Source: Symsagittifera roscoffensis
Taxonomy: Eukaryota > Xenacoelomorpha > Acoela > Convolutidae
Length of the DNA stretch: 64,000 nucleotides
Assembly: GCF_963678635.1 (NCBI RefSeq)
Contig: NC_087064.1
Location: 12,803,989 to 12,867,988, forward strand
Reading direction: 5' to 3'
This document shows positions 1-10,200 of this stretch, one piece after another; the stretch's first letter is position 1; the number at the start of each line of letters is the position of its first letter. The notes below the pieces were generated by a model. The model made no database searches and was not told the DNA's origin. It saw only the letters and a program-made list of their open reading frames with translations. The translations under genes were made by a program, and so were the position numbers.

Positions 1-400
1 CGGCGGTACGGTTCGACAGGAACGTGCAAACCTTCCGGTTGTACCGTGATAGCTTTTTAAGAAAACTCGAGAAAATTTCCTGGTACGCTCTCCGAACGAG
101 GCTTAGCTAACCGAGTAAAGGGGGGCAACTAGGGGGACAAAAACACGAGCAAAAAGACAAAAAGCAAAACAAAAACCAAAAAAGAATAGAAAAAGGAACA
201 AAAACCATAAAACGAAAAAAGACAGTGACTTTGACACCAGATTAGTTGGATCAAACCTTTATATTAATTAAATAGTATACCCATACTGTTTTACAAGTTC
301 GATCGTTTCGATCAACCTAGCAATTTAAACCAGTAAACTGAATAAAGTGCCCGAAGTGGGGCGTTGTCAAGGGTTTTCAGATAGCTTGGAACTTAGCTGG

Positions 401-592
401 ACCAATAGGAGACTTGACTGGAAGAGGTGACCAGCCGAGTGGGAAAGTGGTTCAGGGACACTTGAGCTGAACCAATAGGAGACTTGACTGGAAGAGGTGA
501 CCAGCCGAGTGGGAAAGTGGTTCAGGGACACTTGAGCTGAACCAATAGGAGACTGGACTGGAACAGGTGACCAGTCGAGTGGGAAAGCAGCC
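401..592 (+). repeat. 70-bp tandem direct repeats in the leader
   Basis: Two identical 70-bp units lie at 401-470 and 471-540, each starting ACCAATAGGAGACTTGACTG and ending CACTTGAGCTGA. A third, diverged and truncated unit covers 541-592. A weakly similar stretch (CTGGACCAGAGTGAACC, then GGTGGAAAGGTGG) lies near 20,056 in the 3' flank. Identical neighbours suggest recent expansion. Confidence 0.85.
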
Positions 593-804
593 AAGAAGGA
601 TTTGGCAATTCTCGAGTTCTCAAGTTGGGCAGAACGGGTATCGTTAAAATCCACATTACATTATAGGAGATAAGTGTAAAATAGGATAAGCGACATCCCC
701 CGGTTTTGAGGAACGTTTTTACTTGAGCAGGCCTGGAGACAGGTCTACGGTTTTCTCTTGAGAGGTTTAGCACCCGGCGCTTAAGGTAATTTTAGGCTTA
801 AGAA

Positions 805-838
805 GGGGGGCTAAAAAGGGGGGAGGTTAGAAGGGGGG
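805..838 (+). other. Cluster of three G6 runs (possible G-quadruplex or polypurine tract)
   Basis: Runs of six G occur at 805-810, 818-823 and 833-838, separated by 7 and 9 bases. Similar purine tracts occur at about 118-140, 1007-1020, 1059-1070 and 1319-1325. Such tracts resemble retroelement polypurine primers and can form quadruplexes; neither role is shown here. Confidence 0.4.
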
Positions 839-1496
839 CTGGTTAAGTTAGAGGTTGGCGGTTGTAAATTGTAAAAAGGGGGAAATTAGAATAACTAATT
901 AGTCGACATCGTTGACTTAGTTACATTAGAAATTAACACGCGTTGGTAATATTAGGTGGATATCGAAATTTGAACTCGAGTTAAGGAAGGTACCCTGGTC
1001 GGATTGGTAGGGGGGAAGGGACATAGACAGTTTTTGTAATATCCCATAAGATCGCTAGCAGGGGGGAAGGAAACGCGTGGCAATTAGGTGCAAGACATTT
1101 TTTCGATAGAAGGTAGACATTTGTCTTCTTTGAATTTTAGGTGGGCTCATCTTTCTGTTTTTATTACTTTTTCTTGCTTAGATTTTTGTTGCATTTTGGT
1201 GAGGATTTGTGTTAAAATTTTGTACGAACAGGTGATCACAAGATACCTGCGCACAGGTTTTGGTCTCAAGTTACTTGGAACATTGAAATAGAGGTAGCCA
1301 AAAAGAGAAATAAGAAAAAGGGGGGTCAGCATTTGGCTTTTAAGAGAGGATTTTGGGAAAATTTTACTAGAGCTTGAGTGGTGGTACAAGGTACGGCGAA
1401 TCAAGAAGTCCCCATAACGAAGAGGGAAAAAGTCCCACCACCCAGACACTTGTCAACAGTCTTGGGACAGTGCCGAAGAAGTCTTAGGACAGAGCA

Positions 1497-2200
1497 GTCT
1501 TGGGACAGTACAGTCTTGGGACAGTGGTCTTGGGACAAGGTCTTGGGACAGGGTCTTGGGACAAGGTCTTGGGACAAGGTCTTGGGACAAGGGTCTTGGG
1601 ACAGGGTCTTGGGACAGGGTCTTGGGACAAGGTCTTGGGACGGGGTCTTGGGACAAGGTCTTGGGACAGGGTCTTGGGACAGGGTCTTGGGACAAGGTCT
1701 TGGGACAAGGTCTTGGGACAGGGTCTTGGGACAGGGTCTTGGGACAGGGTCTTGGGACAAGGTCTTGGGACAAGGGTCTTGGGACAGGGTCTTGGGACAG
1801 GGTCTTGGGACAAGGTCTTGGGACAGGGTCTTGGGACAAGGTCTTGGGACAGGGTCTTGGGACAAGGTCTTGGGACGAGGTCTTGGGACAAGGTCTTGTG
1901 ACAAGGTCTTGGGACGGGGTCTTGGGACAAGGTCTTGGGACAGGGTCTTGGGACAGGGGTCTAGGGACAGGGTCTTGGGACAGTAGTCTTGGGACACTAG
2001 TCTTGGGACACTAATCTTGGGACAGTAGTCTTGGGACAGTAGTCTTGGGACACTAGCCTTGGGACAGTAGTCTTAGACAAGAGTCTTGGGACACGGCCGG
2101 AAAGTACTGGGACGGTACCGAACAGTCTTGGGACAGGAGAAAGAAGCCTGGGACGGTACAAAGAAGAGTAGGGACGGCAATTGGAAGTCTTGGGACAGTG
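1497..2200 (+). repeat. 13-bp minisatellite, unit GTCTTGGGACARG
   Basis: About 40 copies of a 13-bp unit (GTCTTGGGACAAG or GTCTTGGGACAGG, with occasional 14-bp or substituted units) run densely from about 1497 to 2078. Scattered degenerate copies continue to about 2200. Each unit contains the short inverted repeat CTTG-GGA-CAAG. Because 13 is not a multiple of three and the unit lacks stop codons on both strands, long open frames appear in several frames; these are artefacts of the array, not genes. Confidence 0.95.
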
Positions 2201-2457
2201 TAAAAAATTGAAGTAAAATTACAAGAAGTGTTTTAAGACAGAATTAAGATAGAACAAGACTAATTGGAACCAGGTACGGTTGAGACCACAAATAAGGAAA
2301 GTTTCTCGAAAAGTTAATAAAGAGAACTGAAACAAGGTTTTCACCACGTTGTATATATATATTTTTTTTCTTCTCTTCCTTCCCGAAAGATTTTATTCTT
2401 AGAATAGGATTGTGTATATAGTAAAACTGTAAATAAAAGCAATTGTAAATAGGAATA

Positions 2458-5400
2458 ATGAGGCGGAGCAGGGTACCGGTAGCTGAAAAAAGACCTACCG
2501 AAGCAAAGTATAATTCGTCGCTACGCAAAACAACATCAATGGGCCCAAAGATAACAAAGAAGAACTTTTCAGTTAACATGGTCAGCACAAGGAGTACAGC
2601 GGAGAGAGCAAGAGAGGGCATGGAAGGGGAACGAGTAGAACCCACCATCGAGATTGATCTAGAGACACCTGATCAAAGTGTTGATGAAACAAGGAAAATA
2701 GCGACGGAGTCAACTCCAATGCCCAATGCAGAAGAACCAAACTCGAAACCCATAGAATTCTCACCAATAGACAACGTGGAAGATGCAATAGGCAACACCG
2801 AAGAAACGGTGAAAGAAGACTCTCAAGTAAAAAAGACATCTTTTACAGAAAGGTTGGCGATGATGGTCGGAATAAAAACGAAAGAGAACGTGACTGAAGA
2901 ACCAAAAGCTGAAAGAGCACGGACATTTGGAACAGTAAGCACGAAGACGACAGAAGCCAATCCGAGAGAGGAACAAACTAGAGCAGAAGCGACGGCCGAA
3001 GAAAGACCGACGGCTGACCATGAAGAGGCTACTCTTGAGCTAGGTGACTTGATGGCGAAACTGAATCAGATCGACAAAAAGCTGAAGCACAGCGAAGAGG
3101 ACAGAGAAGTGATAAGAAAAGAATTAAGATACAACAAAAACGAGTATCTGGATAGTTATTTTAACCTGGCCAAGGTAACAGAAGAGAGACTCAAGGAAAT
3201 GTCAGATAATGTAGAAACCACCAATGAAGAACGAGATAAGAACATCAAAAAAGATTTGCAACAGTTAAAAAACCGATATGATGATGTCAACAGCCAATTA
3301 GGTAGCCTGGAAAAGAGAATGGACACAATGAGCAAAAATCAGGCCGAGAGTTCGTGTGCAATACAGGCGAAATTGGATGCAATCTTGAGTAATTCTACCT
3401 CACAAGAAAGACCGGCAGCGGATCGCGCGCAAGGCACCAGAGTTGACTTTGTGGAACCACAAAGGAACAAACGGCAATCGACACCGTTGCCCTTAACCCG
3501 GGATACGGTGAGCATAGCACCAACAGCTGCTAAAACAATCATGAAGAATGGAATGTCAAGTACAACGACTGGTCCGGGGGACTCAACAGCTAACAGCAAC
3601 GCAGGTCCGGATGCTATGACATGGGCAAACACTTGGGAGATGATGAACAGGACTCTAGAGGCCTTCGCCACGAGGAACACTAACTCGAGCGATAGGAGAG
3701 ATGGGAAATCAAGAAAAACATTCAAGAAGCCAAAAGAATTCAAAGACGACTCAGATGGATGCATTGACACGTGGGTGGAAGTGATGAGATTACATCTAGA
3801 GCAAGACAACTTGAACGATGAAAGACAAGCATGCACAGCCATACTCAGCAATTTAGAAGGCACAGCATTAAAATGCGTGGTTGCGAAGAAAGAAGAAGAA
3901 CGCGATACCGCGGACAAGATCTTCGAGATATTGCTGAATCGATTCGGGTCAGGCATGAAGGGTCACCAAGCGATGATGCGATTTGAAAAGAGAAGGCAGA
4001 GGGACGACGAGTCAATAGATCGGTTCCTAGATGATCTCGAGAGCTTGAGAAGAAGGAGTGACCCAGAGGAGTCGACAAACAGAAGAAACTTTAGCATTGC
4101 CTCGAAGTTCATTGATGGGGTAAAAAGTGACGACTTAAGGACAATGTTAGCAACATACTACACATTGTCGAAAGACAGCGCACCAACCCCAGAAGAAATG
4201 AGACAGAAATCAAGGGAATACATGCTGATGAAACCCAAGAAATACTCGTATTCAGAAAACAGGAACACGCAAGGGGGAAGTCAACCGCAGAGGTCGTCAT
4301 GGTACAAACCTAGAGATGACATGGACAAGCGCAGATCATGCGCGAACTGCGGGTCGGCGGATCACCACGTGGCTGACTGCACAACATACAAACAAGGCAT
4401 GAAGAGTCTAGGATATGCACCAGATGAGGAGGACATGAGCCAAATGGAGGAACACGAGTACTATAGTGGCTTAATCATCAAGATAGGCGCAAGATGCTTC
4501 TTCTGTAACCAGGAGGGGCACTTCCGAATGGATTGTCCCTTGTTCTGGGAAGCGGTCAAGGACCAGAGTCACCCTAAACATAAGTTGGCATTAGCGGCGG
4601 TGCAGAATCAGCGGAACAGGCAAAACGAATTTGAATCGAGGAACTTAGGAGCACCAAGCACGGAATTGCCGACGAAGACAGTGAAAGCTGTATCACATGT
4701 TAATGATGCCATAGAATCCGCGGCAGGGAACTCTCTAGAGATAAATTATGAGAAAGCGGCGACGGAAGCAATTGCCAAAGTGAAACAGGACCTGGCTGCG
4801 AAAGAAATAGAGCAACGACTAAAGCTGGAGATAAAAAGACAGAATTTTAACGAAGCATTAACCGGATCGAAACAAATACCAGAGGCTGTACCAGGCTCAA
4901 CGAAGACAGGGAATTGCAATACTGTGAAAATGGCGACAGGTAAACCTTTTGGCATATCGAGAATCGGGGCAAGGATAATGTCGATAATCACAGTGGGCGG
5001 CCACGAGGTAACCAGAAACTTGGGCGAGCCGAGCGACCAGACGATAATGCACATTGACGTGTATGCAGACTATTTGAGTGGTATAAGCCCACAAACGACT
5101 TCTAGAGCACTGAGAGCACTACTCATGAGAGGGGGCAGCAAGTCGGTACGTGTTGATAGCAGATATACTGAAGCTTACGGTCCACGCGAGGTGATGCTAA
5201 ATATAGATGGGATTAACATCTATACCAAGACAATGATAACATGTGACGAAGACCTAATTGGACAAATCTACGTAGGGAAAGAAGAATTGAAAGTGAGATC
5301 GATTGGACACTGCGCCATGCTTGAGGAAGATGCAATGCACATCGGGACGGAGGCAGATGTGACAGGGCACGTGCTGGATATAAGTGGCAAAAAGACTCAG

Positions 5401-5679
5401 TTGCGTGGGTTGCTTGACACGGGAGCAGTCTTGAGCGTTATACCAATCGAAACTTGGAAGAAGATGGGCTTTGACAAAGGTGACATGATAGACTCGAGAA
5501 TACGGCTGTCAGCTGCAAACAAAGGGTCCCTACGGGTGCTGGGCAGGACGCCGATAATAGCCCTCAATTTGGGGGAACGTAACCTGTGGATGAGCTTTAT
5601 CGTGGTAGAAAACCTAGATGAATCTGACCAAATTCATTTTGGGCAGAGACTTCATCAGGAATTTCGACGTAACGATTGA
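2458..5679 (+). CDS. Gag-protease ORF of Ty3/gypsy-type element
   Basis: This ORF of 1073 aa starts at an ATG (AATAATGAGG context). Residues 1-180 are charged and low-complexity; about 190-320 are predicted coiled coil. Residues about 420-600 resemble the retrotransposon gag (capsid) domain, with an FKDDSDGCIDTW-like start. Two CCHC zinc knuckles follow: CANCGSADHHVADC (628-641) and CFFCNQEGHFRMDC (680-693). Another acidic and coiled linker leads to an aspartic protease with the active-site motif LLDTGA (Asp987). The frame stops inside the C-terminal part of the protease fold; the expected GRDF-type strand lies in the +1 frame at 5642 onwards. Gag would form the particle and bind RNA; the protease would cut the polyprotein. 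It is about twice the usual gag length for this group. Confidence 0.93.
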   Translation: MRRSRVPVAEKRPTEAKYNSSLRKTTSMGPKITKKNFSVNMVSTRSTAERAREGMEGERVEPTIEIDLETPDQSVDETRKIATESTPMPNAEEPNSKPIEFSPIDNVEDAIGNTEETVKEDSQVKKTSFTERLAMMVGIKTKENVTEEPKAERARTFGTVSTKTTEANPREEQTRAEATAEERPTADHEEATLELGDLMAKLNQIDKKLKHSEEDREVIRKELRYNKNEYLDSYFNLAKVTEERLKEMSDNVETTNEERDKNIKKDLQQLKNRYDDVNSQLGSLEKRMDTMSKNQAESSCAIQAKLDAILSNSTSQERPAADRAQGTRVDFVEPQRNKRQSTPLPLTRDTVSIAPTAAKTIMKNGMSSTTTGPGDSTANSNAGPDAMTWANTWEMMNRTLEAFATRNTNSSDRRDGKSRKTFKKPKEFKDDSDGCIDTWVEVMRLHLEQDNLNDERQACTAILSNLEGTALKCVVAKKEEERDTADKIFEILLNRFGSGMKGHQAMMRFEKRRQRDDESIDRFLDDLESLRRRSDPEESTNRRNFSIASKFIDGVKSDDLRTMLATYYTLSKDSAPTPEEMRQKSREYMLMKPKKYSYSENRNTQGGSQPQRSSWYKPRDDMDKRRSCANCGSADHHVADCTTYKQGMKSLGYAPDEEDMSQMEEHEYYSGLIIKIGARCFFCNQEGHFRMDCPLFWEAVKDQSHPKHKLALAAVQNQRNRQNEFESRNLGAPSTELPTKTVKAVSHVNDAIESAAGNSLEINYEKAATEAIAKVKQDLAAKEIEQRLKLEIKRQNFNEALTGSKQIPEAVPGSTKTGNCNTVKMATGKPFGISRIGARIMSIITVGGHEVTRNLGEPSDQTIMHIDVYADYLSGISPQTTSRALRALLMRGGSKSVRVDSRYTEAYGPREVMLNIDGINIYTKTMITCDEDLIGQIYVGKEELKVRSIGHCAMLEEDAMHIGTEADVTGHVLDISGKKTQLRGLLDTGAVLSVIPIETWKKMGFDKGDMIDSRIRLSAANKGSLRVLGRTPIIALNLGERNLWMSFIVVENLDESDQIHFGQRLHQEFRRND

Positions 5680-7255
5680 TTTAAATAACGCAATGTTCAG
5701 GATACGGAACCCGGATAGGAGGTACGCAATCAAACCGGTAAATTTAATAATGGTAAATGAAAACAAAGCACCGGTATTCTTGAGTAGGAGGGTGAGGCTA
5801 AAGGCTAATGAAGCGGCAATCGTAAGTTTGAGGATGAAAAATTACAATGAACTAAGTGACAACAAGCAAGTGTGCATAGTTCCGAATCCTAATAGTCAAA
5901 GTGCTGCTGTTTTAGGAAGATCATTTTCGATAACGAAGAGCGGCCTCTGCGTCAGTGTCTTGTTGAATACCCTTGATATACCGATCATGATACAGAGAGG
6001 GAGGAAACTGGGATATGCTTTACCGGTTAAAACTCGATATGAAACAATTGAAAACTCAAAACAAAATGAAGTTGTTGATTGTCCCAATCACAGGGACAAA
6101 ATTTGTATCTTGAGACGATTGCAGAAAATAAAAGATTCATCAGGTCTTATTAAATCACTTAAGTCAGAAACGGATGATGGTCTTTCGAGCTGTTCGAACT
6201 TTCCAGAGCGACCCACACTAGATGAAATGCAAAATGAAAAACCGGTTCTGCCGGAGATTGAACATTTGAGGGGCAAACTGAAAGATGAACAGCTCGAAGC
6301 CATCAAGGACGTACTAGAGCGGAACGAGGATGTTTTTTCGAGGCATAAGGCGGATATCGGGTGTTGCAATTTCGTTGAGCATGAAATAGAACTTGAGGAA
6401 AACGCGGTACCACACAGGGAGGGGGCGAGGCGCATGACCCCACACAAATCGGACGCGTGTAGAAAAGAGATCGAGACGTTACTAGAGTATGACATGATAG
6501 AGCCATCCAAGTCACCGTGGGCGTGTGGAGTAGTGATGGCCAAAAAGAAAGGCGACCAGTTGAGGTTTTGTTGTGACTTTCGATACCTGAACTCCTTCAC
6601 GGTGAAGGATGCCTATCCCATACCTAGGATTGATGAGAGCCTCTCGAAGTTAGGTGATGCAAAATTTTTTACGACTCTTGATTTAGGCTCAGCCTTTTGG
6701 CAAGTACCACTAAGGAAGCAGGACAGGGACAAGACAGGGTTTGCCTGCGAGTTGGGTCTGTTTCAATGGAAACGGATGCCGTTTGGACTTTGCAATGCCA
6801 CAGCCACGTTTCAGCGGTTGATGGCACACGCGCTGATAGGCGTAACGAAGAAGTATGGCAACCTGGTAATGTGCTACGTGGATGACGTGGTAATAGCGAC
6901 GCCAACACTGGAAGACCACATTGAGAGACTAGACGAAGTGTTTGCATGCATGAAGAGGTCGGGGCTAAAGTGTAAACCATCAAAGTGCGAGATACTCAAG
7001 GACTCAATAAAATACTTGGGCAGGATGGTAGACAAGCACGGCATCAGACCTGATACGGACGCCGTGGAAGCAGTCCTGACCTGGAAATCACCGAAGACAG
7101 AGCACCAGTTGATGAGCTTCCTGGGTTTCGCTAATTATTATAGAGAGTTCATCAAAGGCTATGCAGACAAGGTATACCCGATGCAACAATTAATGAGACA
7201 CAAGGGCAAGAAGTTCACGTGGAACAACGCAGCAGAAGAGTCATTCCAGAGGTAA
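5618..7255 (+). CDS. Pol segment: end of protease and reverse transcriptase, +1 frame
   Basis: This 545-codon frame overlaps the gag-protease ORF by 62 bases in the +1 frame. It opens after a TAG at 5615-5617, so any ribosomal shift must happen between 5618 and about 5635. The first residues complete the protease (ILGRDF motif). After a roughly 200-residue linker comes a full reverse transcriptase. Visible blocks are SPWACGVVMAKKKG, RFCCDFRYLN, TTLDLGSAFWQVPL, MPFGLCNATATFQ and the catalytic YVDD (residues 420-423), followed by the thumb motif KYLGRMV. It ends at the RNase H connection with a TAA at 7253-7255. An ATG at 5618 could allow separate initiation, but that would leave the protease split. 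Confidence 0.92.
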   Translation: MNLTKFILGRDFIRNFDVTIDLNNAMFRIRNPDRRYAIKPVNLIMVNENKAPVFLSRRVRLKANEAAIVSLRMKNYNELSDNKQVCIVPNPNSQSAAVLGRSFSITKSGLCVSVLLNTLDIPIMIQRGRKLGYALPVKTRYETIENSKQNEVVDCPNHRDKICILRRLQKIKDSSGLIKSLKSETDDGLSSCSNFPERPTLDEMQNEKPVLPEIEHLRGKLKDEQLEAIKDVLERNEDVFSRHKADIGCCNFVEHEIELEENAVPHREGARRMTPHKSDACRKEIETLLEYDMIEPSKSPWACGVVMAKKKGDQLRFCCDFRYLNSFTVKDAYPIPRIDESLSKLGDAKFFTTLDLGSAFWQVPLRKQDRDKTGFACELGLFQWKRMPFGLCNATATFQRLMAHALIGVTKKYGNLVMCYVDDVVIATPTLEDHIERLDEVFACMKRSGLKCKPSKCEILKDSIKYLGRMVDKHGIRPDTDAVEAVLTWKSPKTEHQLMSFLGFANYYREFIKGYADKVYPMQQLMRHKGKKFTWNNAAEESFQR

Positions 7256-10200
7256 AGAAAGAGCTATGTGAGGCACCAGTACTGGGTATGCCGACTGAGA
7301 AAGGGATGTACGTGCTGGACACGGATGCGTCGGTAGTCGCGATTTCTGGGATTCTCCACCAAGAACAAGAATGGAATGGGAAGACAGTCTTGAGACCAAT
7401 AGCGTACGGGAGCAAAGTCCTGAGTGACACGGAAATGAAGTACGGAGCACCGAAAGCTGAGATGTTCGCGGTGGTTACCTTTGTCGAGAAATACAGGGCA
7501 TACTTGGGCAGTGAACCATTCAAGTTGCGAGTCGACAACAGAGCACTGAGCTGGCTGAAAACGTACTCAATGGACCAAAGTTACATTGGGAGGTGGATAG
7601 TTCGCCTGGACGGATACAACATGATAATTGAGCATAGAACGCGAGATAAACATCAGAATGCCGACAGCTTGAGTAAGAAGACGGAGTTCTATGAGAGACA
7701 AGAGCAAAGAGAAGCAGACAGACCTGAAATCAAAGATGGCTTCTCATTCATGGACAAGGAAACGTACGACAGTCTTCCACTCACGAGATGGCTGGACAAT
7801 TCAGGCAAACCGATAGAAGATCATCCTGAATTGCCTAAAGAGCCTCCAGAGAAGACCATCTTGAGGAAGAGCAAGAGGATTCCGATTGAGATTATACTCA
7901 AGTCGAAGATCGTGAAGGAGACGCTCAAGGCAAAAGGCTATGATCTTAACCAGGTGGAAGCAGGAACTGCACAGATAGATGATGACTTAATGAGGTTGCT
8001 CGAGAAACTATCAGATGATAAGCCCGTGATCCAGGAGAAGGGTACAGAGAAACCGGAATTCACTATACTTCGGAGAAAAGAGACAGTGAACGATACTGAC
8101 TCATCAAGAGGAAGCGTCACTGACAGCGAAGATGTCGTGCGGTCACTAGTTGACAAAATCCCCGAAGACATTCTGGAGCAGACCAGGGTTAGGAAAAAGA
8201 AAGTGACGTTCAAGGAAGATACTGAACACCTGGGACCAGGTCAAGAGTCCGGGGAGTGTTCCAGGTTCACGGAAGAAGGAACCGGAGAAGGAAAATTGTC
8301 CGGGGAGCGTGAAGGATGGGATGAAGACTCGGATGAGAGCAGCGAAAACCAGGACAGTCTGTGCATGATACTGGCGGAAGAGAAGACAAGGCACCACGAC
8401 AGGGAGTTACAGACGGATCCATCATCAGGAACGTACAATCTGGAGATACAGGAGATACGAGGTGGTGAGGAACTTGAGAGAATTGCGGTTTCAAGGAAGC
8501 CATACAGAGAACTATCATGCAACTCAAACGTCAGAACAAATCTGGTGCCAGAAGATGATATGAAAATCGTGAAAAGGATGATATGCGTGAAGCTGAGTGA
8601 TGACATCCACAAACCTGGTGAGATGAATGGACAGATGATGGCGCTAAAGGAGCATGTCAAGGCAAGATATAGGCTGTCAGACCTAATAAGAGCCCAAAAG
8701 AATGACAAAATGACAAGTAACCTCTCCAAATGGATCCAGTCGGGGGTCAAGGAGAAGGGGGAACTCGAGGAAGACAGCTACAAGATCTTGAGCCAGTTCT
8801 ACAAAGAAAAAAAAGACTTACTCTACCACACAGCTGATGGGGTGGTAGCATGCAAGAGGAAAGATGAGGAGAAGATATTACACAAACACAACCTCATCAT
8901 ACTGCCACAGTTGTATCAAACGGAGGTGCTTTTCAGATCGCACGACCAGATGGGCCACCAGGGGATAGACAAAGTACAACAAAGGATACTTCACAGGTTT
9001 GATTGGCCAGGAATGAGAAAAGCTTGCGAGAGATGGGTGAATGCCTGCCTGGCATGTCTCCAGGTAAAAGACCCAAGGAAGATGAAGTTTCCCCTCAAGT
9101 CCGTTGAGAGCTCAGAGTTCAATGAAGTGGTGCAGATAGACCATCAAAAAATCTGCATGACGGAGTCGGGATATAACCAGATACTGGTTATAATAGATCA
9201 CTTCACAAAGTTGGCGGAAGCCGTCCCGTGCCAAACAGCCTCGGCCGAGGAGACATGTGATCATCTGATAACGCATTGGATATCGCGGTATGGTTGTCCA
9301 ATGACTTTCCAGTCGGACAACGGCAAAGCTTTTGTAGGGGACTTGACAAAAGAATTGATGAAGAGATCGCACATTGCTCAAGCACACTCGACAACCTATC
9401 ATCCACAGACCAATGGGTTGGTAGAGAGACAAAACAGGACACTGGTCAACATGTTAAGGGTGTACTGCTCAAGATACATGACGGACTGGGACAAATACCT
9501 GCCACAGGTAGTAGGAGCCTACAACAGTACACAGCACTCAACTACGGGCATCAGTCCTTTTATGATGTTGACGGGCAGGGAGAGAGCAATGCCTCTGACA
9601 TTCTTTTACCCGGAATACGAAGGGAAAAGGACGTCGCCTCAGGCATACGTGAAAGAAGCGATCAAAAGACAACAGGAATTGAACGAGCTATGCAGGAGGA
9701 ACACGGCGCAAGCGCAAATGAGGCAACGCAGGAAATACGACGAAAAAATATTACGAGCAAAGCCATATGAAGTGGGCCAATATGTGTGGGTCTTCCAAAA
9801 TGTCATACCGCCCAAGGGAACAAAGAAACTACTCAAGAAGTGGAGGGGACCATTCATGATAACGGAGGTTCATCAACAAGGACGGTTCTATCGCTTGAGT
9901 ACGGGGCGAGCGGCACATTATGAAAATCTGAAGCCCCACGTCCCGTCTCCAGAGGATTGGTGCATACCGAAGGACATGGAGGGTCTTGAGTACCTGGTGG
10001 TAGAGCCAGCGTGTGAAGTGAATGAGAAAGGCACTAGAGAGAAAAATGATGGTAATGAGAACTTGAGTTTGGACGACAATGAAAAGATAGGAGTGAAGTC
10101 TGATGCAGGATCATTTGTAGAAGAAGACTGGAACGACCCGGAGCAAGACGAGGTGCCGAAATGGATGGAACCGGATCGAACAACACCACCGGAAACCAGG

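Larger units (their letters stand above)
1..2457 (+). other. Non-coding leader of the retroelement
   Basis: About 2.4 kb precede the gag start codon without a credible gene. The region is rich in purine tracts with runs of five to seven G, holds the 70-bp repeats at 401-592 and the 13-bp array at 1497-2078, and ends in an AT-rich stretch before the AUG at 2458. A long structured leader is usual for retroelements (packaging signal, internal initiation), but the function here is inference. I could not identify a primer-binding site: several TGG-starting stretches exist, none convincingly complementary to a tRNA 3' end. Confidence 0.6.

Noticed and set aside
1378-2014. Long open frames in several frames on both strands (up to 202 codons)
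   Set aside because: They are produced by the stop-free 13-bp repeat; the same Leu/Gly/Trp or Pro/Gln repeats appear in every frame, and there is no other coding sign.
7938-9442. Many antisense open frames of 70-200 codons under gag, pol and the accessory ORF
   Set aside because: They are shadows of the purine-rich coding strand (Ser/Leu/Phe-rich, no motifs).
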